A stretch of 55,163 nucleotides of DNA from Candidatus Gastranaerophilales bacterium (lineage in GTDB: Bacteria > Cyanobacteriota > Vampirovibrionia > Gastranaerophilales > Gastranaerophilaceae), in contig JAEEXX010000003.1 in NCBI GenBank assembly GCA_016287985.1, positions 1 through 55,163 on the forward strand. Direction: 5' to 3'. Made by a program: the position numbers and the translations under genes. The first letter of the stretch is position 1. The number at the start of each line of letters is the position of its first letter. Under the pieces are notes generated by a model that made no database searches, was not told the DNA's origin, and saw only the letters and a list, made by a program, of their open reading frames with translations. This document shows positions 34,510 through 40,846 of the stretch, in pieces.

Positions 34510-35058
34510 TTAAAGTTTAGAAAAGATTTCTTCTCGTATTTTTAATGCGGGGAAATAAGAAGGCACCATGCGCAAACACTCATCAATATACGTTACTGCT
34601 ATATCAAGGTTATTCTGGGAAATATAAAACTTCGCCAACATAAAATGAAGTTCCGGATCATTATAAAAAAGTTCTTTTGATTTTTCCATGTATTCTAATG
34701 CGGAATTATATAATTTATTTTCAAGCATCACCCTCGCAGTATATTTATATACCTCTTGATTAATTTGCGTCAGATATTTTAAAGAACTTAAAAGTTGTTC
34801 CACATAATGTGTTTTATTATTTTTTATTAAAAAATCCAAATCGATCTCATAAAAATTTCTTATTTCAAAATAAGTAGGAAATTTTTCAATATAACCAGAC
34901 AAAATATCTACCAATGCTTTCCCCCATAAAGCTCTTGGAGAATCTATTGATTCAAATACCAATTTGGATGTATTCAAATCATCATTTATAAGAGCCGAAT
35001 AAGCATATTCAACACTCCTTAATTTAAAAGTAGAATTAACCTGATCAAAAAAAAACAT
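34510..35058 (-). CDS. TPR-like protein in the csrA-fliW cluster
   Basis: A 182-residue soluble protein. The C-terminal half has two TPR-like helix pairs, LYNSALEYMEKSKELFYNDP and LDIAVTYIDECLRMVPSYFP, and the N-terminal half is helical and divergent. It starts 13 bp after csrA and is followed by 30 bp and another leftward gene with its own promoter. Position suggests a role alongside CsrA/FliW, for example binding a flagellar protein, but nothing in the sequence proves it. Confidence 0.75.
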   Translation of the reverse strand: MFFFDQVNSTFKLRSVEYAYSALINDDLNTSKLVFESIDSPRALWGKALVDILSGYIEKFPTYFEIRNFYEIDLDFLIKNNKTHYVEQLLSSLKYLTQINQEVYKYTARVMLENKLYNSALEYMEKSKELFYNDPELHFMLAKFYISQNNLDIAVTYIDECLRMVPSYFPALKIREEIFSKL

Positions 35059-35071
35059 TTAATATCCAAAA

Positions 35072-35410
35072 TTACCTATGATGGTTTTGATTTTTAATAA
35101 TAAATCTGGTGCGTTTTGGCTGATCATGAGTAACTTCACCGGCTTCCGCAGTAGGCTCAACTTTTTTATTTATTGACACTTTATCATTTTTCATCAATGA
35201 TGACACAGAATCAACTGCATTCACGTTTGAATTCTTACCAACCAAATTGGCAAGCTTAACTTCGTAATAAATCTCTTCTCGATAAATTTTTACATCTTTG
35301 TCAGCTTCAATTGCAATCTTGCATTGACCGTTTCTTGACTCGACAACCGTTACAACAATGTTGTCATTTATCATTATTTTTTGACCGTTTTTTCTTGAAA
35401 TTACTAACAT
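35072..35410 (-). CDS. csrA: Carbon storage regulator CsrA with long C-terminal extension
   Basis: RNA-binding dimer that blocks or protects mRNAs at GGA sites near ribosome binding sites. The core (1-58) is clear: MLVISRKNGQKIMI at the N-terminus and KDVKIYREEIYYEV in the RNA-binding strand. Usual CsrA proteins have 60-75 residues; this one has 112, with a polar, basic tail ending RTRFIIKNQNHHR. The start has AAGGAAA before it and lies 12 bp after the fliW stop, so CsrA and its antagonist are co-expressed. In other flagellated bacteria FliW binds the CsrA C-terminal region, so the tail may alter that contact. Confidence 0.93.
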   Translation of the reverse strand: MLVISRKNGQKIMINDNIVVTVVESRNGQCKIAIEADKDVKIYREEIYYEVKLANLVGKNSNVNAVDSVSSLMKNDKVSINKKVEPTAEAGEVTHDQPKRTRFIIKNQNHHR

Positions 35411-35422
35411 GTATTTCCTTAA

Positions 35423-35854
35423 CTAATTACTTTTAAACAGTGGAAAACTTATATCATAACCTGAACCTGAAAGAATAACCTGACCTGCAACATGAGTATT
35501 TAAGTTAAATACTAGCGGAGCAAGCAGATTAATAGTTGTCCCCTGCGGATTATCCTGAGGTATAGATGCTATATTCATAACAAGCAACTGTTCAACATCA
35601 GATATCCCGAGCTTCTCAACAACTTCATCAGGTAAATCTATTGAGTAATCAACATTCATACCAAATACAGATATTATAGGAAAAGCAAGCGATGGATCCT
35701 CTGTTGACTGAAGCCACTTAAAAAAACTATCTTGATTTACATCGACAATGACAAATTTCCTCAACTCTCCAAATCCTATAATAGGAAGTTTGAAGTCAAA
35801 AATTCTCTCTTCTTCTATCTCTATTTCACCAAATCTTGCTGTATTTATTTTCAT
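35423..35854 (-). CDS. fliW: Flagellar assembly factor FliW (CsrA antagonist)
   Basis: Binds CsrA and flagellin alternately, coupling flagellin export to its synthesis. The 143-residue product has the family features: FGEIEIEEERIFDFKLPIIGF near the start is split here as FGEIEIEEER and FDFKLPIIGF, then LLVMNIASIP and INLLAPLVFN. Full length. The ATG at 35854 follows AGAAAG. Gene order fliW-csrA is the common one, and the stops and starts are 11-12 bp apart. Confidence 0.95.
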   Translation of the reverse strand: MKINTARFGEIEIEEERIFDFKLPIIGFGELRKFVIVDVNQDSFFKWLQSTEDPSLAFPIISVFGMNVDYSIDLPDEVVEKLGISDVEQLLVMNIASIPQDNPQGTTINLLAPLVFNLNTHVAGQVILSGSGYDISFPLFKSN

Positions 35855-35865
35855 AAAATTACTTT

Positions 35866-36612
35866 CTAAAATCCAAGTGACATATTATTTGCAAACATAG
35901 CTTGAATTAACTGAGGATTCAAGTTACCATTATTCATCATATTAAGTAATGAAACATCATTTTGTGAGCCTGTCAATAATGATAAATCAGAATACATATC
36001 TTTACGAAAATCCATCATGCCTGCTTTTTGAAGAGTTCTTATAGCCGCAACAATTTCTGCATCATTGGGCATTTCAGATGGTGTATTCATGGAAGAAAAA
36101 TCCTTATATTCTCTAAATTTCTGCGGATTTATGTCATCATTACGGTTCATATCACGCATCATCTGCTCTATCTTAAGTCTTTCAAACATACTTCTTGCTT
36201 CTTCTGAAAAACCTGAAGAACTGCTTCCTCTTATAAATTTCTCATCCGGATCTTCATCAACAGCTTCCTGGCATTTTTCAGGATCCTCTAAACATCTTTT
36301 ACCCTTTGATGCATATCTAGCCAGCTTACTGTTCTCAGATGCGAGAGCAAGTGTTTTTTCATAATTGCTTATGGCTTCATCCTTTTTGCCTATTTGAGCT
36401 GCAGTCATTGCTTTATAATAATAACATAGCGGGTTTGCCGGACTGTTTTTTATGGCTGTATCAAGTTTTAGGTAACATTGCGAATAATTACCTGCTTTAT
36501 ACAATCTTATAGCCTCTGCTAAATCCGAACTTGTTGTTGTCTTGGCAGCAAAAGACATACTGCCTGCGGTTATCGCAATTGAAAACAATATCGCTACTAA
36601 TTTCTTTTTCAT
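35866..36612 (-). CDS. Exported TPR protein
   Basis: A 248-residue protein with a signal peptide (about 1-23, cut near SFAA). Residues about 30-110 hold TPR repeats (AIRLYKAGNYSQCYLKLDTA, then YYYKAMTAAQIGKKDEAISN). The rest is polar and Met/Asn-rich with FERLKIEQMMRDMN and a C-terminus rich in Asn and Leu. The ATG at 36612 is chosen over one at 36678 because the signal peptide begins there and AAGAAGGG precedes it. It is the first gene of a leftward unit with fliW and csrA. Function unknown. Confidence 0.8.
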   Translation of the reverse strand: MKKKLVAILFSIAITAGSMSFAAKTTTSSDLAEAIRLYKAGNYSQCYLKLDTAIKNSPANPLCYYYKAMTAAQIGKKDEAISNYEKTLALASENSKLARYASKGKRCLEDPEKCQEAVDEDPDEKFIRGSSSSGFSEEARSMFERLKIEQMMRDMNRNDDINPQKFREYKDFSSMNTPSEMPNDAEIVAAIRTLQKAGMMDFRKDMYSDLSLLTGSQNDVSLLNMMNNGNLNPQLIQAMFANNMSLGF

Positions 36613-36702
36613 AAGCACCCTTCTTTTAAATTTTACCTCATATAATGATACCGCAGTATTTAAAAAAACTGAATACATTATATGATTTATTATACTACAT
36701 AT

Positions 36703-37653
36703 TTATAATGTTAACAATGCCGGAGTCAATAAATAATCTGCCAGCAATTTTTCAACGAATATACCGTAACAATTGTTCACTTCTTTTATAAAATAGCATG
36801 GACTTGTTACATTAACCTCTATAACTTTATTGTCAATAACATCCAATCCTGCCATTTCTATTCCCATAGAATAGAGCTTTCGGGCAATAGGCATGAAATA
36901 ATCCAAATCGTGTTTCGCAAGTTCGGATTTAACGACAAAGCTATCTGAATGATTATTAAACTTAAAATCGTCATTTCCGGGAAGTTTTTTAATACTGTAT
37001 GGGAAAATCTTATCTCCAAGAGTCAACACCCTTATATCCCCATTTTTAACCTCAGGAATATATTCCTGAACCATAACAAGCGCAGTCTCATTCTCAGTAA
37101 CGGTGTTTATAATTGTGTGAGTATTGGGATCACCGTCATAGAGATACATTACACCAGATCCAAAACAACGATTAAGCGGTTTTAGAACAATTTGATTATG
37201 AACCTTTAAAAACCTTTCTATATCCGCCATCGAGGACGTTACTATATTGGGAGCCATGTATTCACTAAAATACAGACTGTGAAGTTTTTCATTAAAATTT
37301 CTGATTGCTTTTGGTGAATTTACAACCCTTGTATGAACAAAATCAAATATATACGTAGCATTGATGTAATTTATGTCAACCGGCGGATCCGGTCTGAACA
37401 TGACCAAATCAAAAGAATCAATTTCTTCATCCTTTAAAACATTTTTATAGAAAATATCATTTTCGGAAAGAAAACAATCATAACACTTTGCAAAAGCTTT
37501 TGTTCCTGAAAGATAAAGTTGTGGTATAGTCGTTATAGCAACTTCACAATTCCTTTCCAAAAATTCTTTTATCAGCCAAAAATTGGTTACAAGATTATTA
37601 AATTCAAAATACTTAAGCTCAACTTTGTCAATAATAAAAAGAATTTTTTGCAT
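36703..37653 (-). CDS. gshB: Glutathione synthetase-like ATP-grasp ligase (GshB-like)
   Basis: Predicted to join a dipeptide and glycine using ATP. Prokaryotic GshB landmarks occur in order: MFRPDPPVDINYINATYI, VVNSPKAIRNFNEKL, IVLKPLNRCFGSGV, VQEYIPEVKNGDIRVL and AGLDVIDNKVIEVNVTSP. At 316 residues it is the usual size. The glycine-rich ATP loop is CFGSG instead of the common GMGG, a small deviation. No gshA is present in the window, so glutathione itself as product is not certain. A good AGGGGA precedes the ATG. Confidence 0.85.
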   Translation of the reverse strand: MQKILFIIDKVELKYFEFNNLVTNFWLIKEFLERNCEVAITTIPQLYLSGTKAFAKCYDCFLSENDIFYKNVLKDEEIDSFDLVMFRPDPPVDINYINATYIFDFVHTRVVNSPKAIRNFNEKLHSLYFSEYMAPNIVTSSMADIERFLKVHNQIVLKPLNRCFGSGVMYLYDGDPNTHTIINTVTENETALVMVQEYIPEVKNGDIRVLTLGDKIFPYSIKKLPGNDDFKFNNHSDSFVVKSELAKHDLDYFMPIARKLYSMGIEMAGLDVIDNKVIEVNVTSPCYFIKEVNNCYGIFVEKLLADYLLTPALLTL

Positions 37654-37713
37654 ACAAATCCCCTATTAAATCTGTATAAAAATAATAACATAAACCGAAA
37701 AAGTTTGTATAAT

Positions 37714-38700
37714 TTATTTTAGAACTGTTTGCACAATTTTTTCAGTCGGAATTTTTAAGCAGTCTAAACTCGAACAAGTCGTTTGCCTCTTTTCCCATAG
37801 ACAAGGACGCAGAGGACAATCACAATCGGCTTTTATCGGAACAACCATATCGTTATGCGGAATTAATTTTTTATCATCGGTTGAGCCGAAAATCACGTAA
37901 GTCTTTATTCCCAAAGCTACTGCTATATGTAAAGGTGCCGAATCCGAACACAAAAACTTTTCGGCCGATGACATTAATTCTGCAAGCTCTTTAAGATTTT
38001 TTGTTGAGCCGTATAAATTCTCAAATTTTTCGGGTGAAACCTCTTTAACAATTGCTTCTATGCAGTCCCTATCGTCAGGTCCGCCTATAAGCAAAATTTT
38101 ATATTTACCGCTTTCATAAAGACATTCTATAACTTTTGCCCATTCATGCGGTGAAATAGTTTTTATCATCCCTTTTTCAGTACTTATTTTGCTCACTCCG
38201 GGGTGAATTAAAATAGTATTTTTTTTAATAGGTTGTTTTTCAATATTTAATTCAGGCAACTCGGTTTTTATTTTAGTAACAGGTAAAACAAGATCATGGT
38301 ACATATTAACCGCATATTGATTTTTATTAAGTGCTACAGCCTTTGTAAGAAGAATCCTGCTTAGTAATCCTGTGTCATATCCGTAGCGCTTTTTGATAAA
38401 CGTCAAAAACAAAAATACAGAAATAAATTTGTTAGAGCCTGATGATATTACCATGTCATAATGGCCAAACCAAATTTTAACCAAAAGCTTTAAAAGTTCA
38501 ATAAACTTATGCTTTTTGATATTTGCATACAAAGTTTCGTCGATAACATCCGTCAAACTTGCTATACCCTTGCTTCTTTCTTCGAGCGTAAGAGTGATTA
38601 TAGATTCAGGGAACTCTTTTTTTACAGACAAAATCGAAGGCAGGAACAAAATTTCGTCTCCGATACCACCAAAATTAATAAAAAGAATTTTTTTTATCAT
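37714..38700 (-). CDS. Glycosyltransferase family 9 (heptosyltransferase-like)
   Basis: A GT-B enzyme of the lipopolysaccharide heptosyltransferase family. FINFGGIGDEILFLPSI at the N-terminus and HPGVSKIS, ILLIGGPDDRD, CSDSAPLHIAVALGIKTYVI towards the C-terminus are typical. Four cysteines cluster near the end (CDCPLRPCLWEKRQTTC), unusual for GT9 but also seen in some heptosyltransferases. Length 328 is normal. The start overlaps the yggT stop by 4 bp. It implies an outer-membrane glycolipid or similar surface glycan. Confidence 0.9.
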   Translation of the reverse strand: MIKKILFINFGGIGDEILFLPSILSVKKEFPESIITLTLEERSKGIASLTDVIDETLYANIKKHKFIELLKLLVKIWFGHYDMVISSGSNKFISVFLFLTFIKKRYGYDTGLLSRILLTKAVALNKNQYAVNMYHDLVLPVTKIKTELPELNIEKQPIKKNTILIHPGVSKISTEKGMIKTISPHEWAKVIECLYESGKYKILLIGGPDDRDCIEAIVKEVSPEKFENLYGSTKNLKELAELMSSAEKFLCSDSAPLHIAVALGIKTYVIFGSTDDKKLIPHNDMVVPIKADCDCPLRPCLWEKRQTTCSSLDCLKIPTEKIVQTVLK

Positions 38701-38969
38701 AACCCAAGCCTAAACATTTGCCCCACTATAATTCCTTGCAGTATCTGAAGCACTATAAATGCAAGTATTGGTGAAATATCAAGCACTCCTCCTATTGGCG
38801 GAATAATATTTCTAAAAATATTTAAAAATGGATCTGTCAATTTACTAATTCCTTTATATGGCTGATTATACCAGTTAATATTCGGAATCCATGTCAAAAA
38901 TATTCTCAAAATCAATAAAATATAATAAAAATAAAATAATTGATTAACTAATCTTGTCAACATCAACAT
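38697..38969 (-). CDS. YggT-family membrane protein
   Basis: A 90-residue integral membrane protein with two helices, typical of the YggT/CCB3 family. RIFLTWIPNINWYN and LTDPFLNIFRNIIPPIGGVLDISPI are the family signature. A good AGGAGAA precedes the start; the second Met (MLTRL) is an alternative. It overlaps the following GT9 gene by 4 bp and lies 6 bp after mtnP, so mtnP-yggT-GT9 form an operon. Homologues influence osmotic response or chloroplast/cytochrome assembly in other organisms; the role here is unknown. Confidence 0.9.
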   Translation of the reverse strand: MLMLTRLVNQLFYFYYILLILRIFLTWIPNINWYNQPYKGISKLTDPFLNIFRNIIPPIGGVLDISPILAFIVLQILQGIIVGQMFRLGL

Positions 38970-38975
38970 TTTCTC

Positions 38976-39773
38976 CTATAGTTGTGAATTTTTTCTTGTA
39001 TTAGCACAATCACAATTATTATTTTCTACAGGAAGTTTTTCAATCATCGTAAATAGCAATTTTTTCAGATTTTCTACGTTGCTGTTAAATACTTGTATAA
39101 CTTCGTGATGCGAAACCGGCGGAACATCTCCAACAAGTCCTGCATCATAATCAGTAATCAAAGAAATATTTAGAGGACACATATCCATTTCTTTTACAAG
39201 ATATGCTTCAGGAAATGCTGTCATATTAATAACTTCCCAGCCTTGATTAGTAAAGAACTTTGATTCAGCCTTAGTTGAAAACCGTGGGCCGTTTATTACA
39301 ACGACAGTACCGGTTTCGTGAACAGTTATACCCAACTCTTTGGCTGTTTCTATTGCTATCTTTCTCATCTCGGGGCAGTATGTTTCTGCAGCTGATGGGT
39401 GAGTCACAATAGGCCCCTCAAAAAATGTGGATTTTCTACCGTCAGTCCAATCTACAAATTGATCACAAATAACAAAATGTCCCGGCTTTACATGCTTCTG
39501 CAAGCTTCCAGCCGCACAAGGCGAAATAACCCTTTTACAACCCGCATTTTTCATAGCCCAAACATTTGCACGATAATTTATTAAATGAGGTAAAATATTA
39601 TGATTTCTGTTATGGCGGGGCATAAAAGCTACCTTATGCTGACCGATTTTGCCTATAAATAAACTGTCAGAAGGCATTCCGTATGGTGTATCCATAGAAA
39701 CTTCTTTTATATCGTCCAAAAATTTATAAAATCCGGAACCGCCGAATACACCAATATCTGCCAAATTTTCCAT
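38976..39773 (-). CDS. mtnP: S-methyl-5'-thioadenosine phosphorylase
   Basis: Phosphorolyses methylthioadenosine, a by-product of polyamine synthesis, for methionine and purine salvage. The family motifs IGVFGGSGFYKF at the N-terminus, MPRHNRNHNILPHLINYRANVWAMKNAGC, split here as MPRHNRNHNILPH and NYRANVWAM, and INMTAFPEAYLVKEMDMC are diagnostic. The ATG at 39773 (MENLAD) follows AAGGAG and gives 265 residues; an upstream start at 39797 would add eight. The first gene of mtnP-yggT-GT9. A 22-bp palindrome lies 71 bp upstream. Confidence 0.94.
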   Translation of the reverse strand: MENLADIGVFGGSGFYKFLDDIKEVSMDTPYGMPSDSLFIGKIGQHKVAFMPRHNRNHNILPHLINYRANVWAMKNAGCKRVISPCAAGSLQKHVKPGHFVICDQFVDWTDGRKSTFFEGPIVTHPSAAETYCPEMRKIAIETAKELGITVHETGTVVVINGPRFSTKAESKFFTNQGWEVINMTAFPEAYLVKEMDMCPLNISLITDYDAGLVGDVPPVSHHEVIQVFNSNVENLKKLLFTMIEKLPVENNNCDCANTRKNSQL

Positions 39774-39843
39774 ATTATACTCCTTTTTTACATACAAAAC
39801 TCAATTTTGATTTTATCATAAAATTCGTACGCAGCAAAATAAA

Positions 39844-40315
39844 CATCAAAATGTATATTTTGGTGTAAAATTCTTTTTATTCTTTTAATAATCAGATTTT
39901 TTAATTAATTTATATTTTGTACATTTCTTTCTCTTTAGTTGCGACGTAAAGAGAAAGAAATGTACCCAAAGAAAGAGAAAACACGCAATAGTTTTCTACA
40001 TCCTAACTTTCGTTCGGCTGTGTAATTTTTCGGCTTTGCCGAATCTTTCCGGCTCGCTATCGTTACTACGTAACACGCTCGCAAAAAACACATTCCCGAC
40101 CATAACGGAGTGAACAATCAATGTGAATGAGGCAGTGACAAGCGGGCATTGTTTGAGTGGGCTTTGCCCACGAGTTTGCCCGCTCTTTGCCGAATTCTAC
40201 CATTGATTAGTGAACGGAGTTTCGGTCGGTGGTTTCTTTACGGAACTTTCTTTGACATCAAAGAAAGTTCCAAACAAGTAAATTATATATATACACCAAA
40301 ATATACATTTTGGTG
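39844..40315. repeat. Structured non-coding island flanked by an inverted 22-bp palindrome
   Basis: This fills most of the 636-bp gene-free stretch between mtnP and the zinc-ribbon gene. The ends are near-palindromes CATCAAAAT-GTAT-ATTTTGGTG (39844-39865) and CACCAAAAT-ATAC-ATTTTGGTG (40294-40315), in opposite orientation. Inside are a perfect 18-bp stem with an 11-nt loop (39919-39936 with 39948-39965), TTCGGC-TTT-GCCGAA (40029-40043), a nested hairpin AGCGGGCA (40141-40148) / GTGGGC-TTT-GCCCAC (40157-40171) / TGCCCGCT (40177-40184), and a perfect 14-bp stem with a 2-nt loop (40242-40255 with 40258-40271). GC content is clearly above the surroundings. No convincing reading frame. Confidence 0.8.
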
Positions 40316-40409
40316 TATTAGCTCTTGACTTTATTGATAAAAATATATAGAATAAGTGCATGGCTTAAGCATTTGAGCTAATGTTATTCAATTATTAGGA
40401 GAATCGGTA

Positions 40410-40691
40410 ATGTACGAAGATGAAACGCTTATTTGTGAAGACTGCGGTAAAGAATTTGTTTTTACTGTCGGTGAACAGGAATTTTATGCAGAAAAAGGGT
40501 TAGCAAATAAGCCAAAAAGATGCCCGGAATGCAGAAAGATTAAAAAACAACAACACAGAGGAAAGAGAAAAATGTTCAATGCTGTATGTGCAAAGTGCGG
40601 ATGCGAAACACAAGTACCTTTCAATCCTACTCAAGGACGTGATGTTCTTTGTAAAGAATGTTTTGAAGCAGCAAAAACAGCTTCTGTGTAA
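40410..40691 (+). CDS. Double zinc-ribbon protein
   Basis: A 93-residue, highly charged protein with two CxxC pairs forming a first zinc ribbon (C9, C12, C38, C41) and a second set C60, C63, C81, C84 forming another. The sequence between the first pairs, FVFTVGEQEFYAEKGL, is the common core of probable zinc-ribbon (zinc-binding, nucleic-acid related) domains. It probably binds nucleic acid or ribosomal components; this is inferred from the family. AGGAG precedes the ATG. A strong terminator follows, so the gene is monocistronic. Confidence 0.9.
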   Translation: MYEDETLICEDCGKEFVFTVGEQEFYAEKGLANKPKRCPECRKIKKQQHRGKRKMFNAVCAKCGCETQVPFNPTQGRDVLCKECFEAAKTASV

Positions 40692-40711
40692 TAGTTTTTA
40701 ATAATTTTTTG

Positions 40712-40748
40712 TGAGGGAATGTATTTTTAATACGTTCCCTCATTTTTT
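40712..40748 (+). terminator. Strong Rho-independent terminator after the zinc-ribbon gene
   Basis: TGAGGGAATGTAT (40712-40724) pairs with ATACGTTCCCTCA (40730-40742), 13 base pairs with one G-U, a short loop, then TTTTTT. Confidence 0.93.
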
Positions 40749-40755
40749 GTTTTTG

Positions 40756-40821
40756 TATTAAGTTTTGTAACAAAATACATGCTCCTTGGAATTTTTATTA
40801 TTTTATATACTTTATATATAT
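40756..40821 (-). other. Two-box motif, 15 nt + 33-nt gap + 18 nt (copy B, inverted)
   Basis: On the minus strand, ATATATATAAAGTAT (40807-40821) and TTGTTACAAAACTTAATA (40756-40773) with exactly 33 bp between them. Identical boxes and spacing occur on the plus strand at 20097-20162. It lies just after the zinc-ribbon terminator and 26-91 bp upstream of the 736-residue protein. Confidence 0.7.
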
Positions 40822-40846
40822 AAGATGATAATTAAGAGGTAAGAAC

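Noticed and set aside
36639-36684. 9-bp inverted repeat CATATAATG/CATTATATG as operator or terminator of the GshB-like gene
   Set aside because: Arms are AT-rich and 28 bp apart, with no T-run next to the stem; the arms coincide with likely -10 strings.
39935-40117. 60-residue open frame inside the structured island
   Set aside because: It is formed by hairpin sequence and has no ribosome site; the region looks non-coding.
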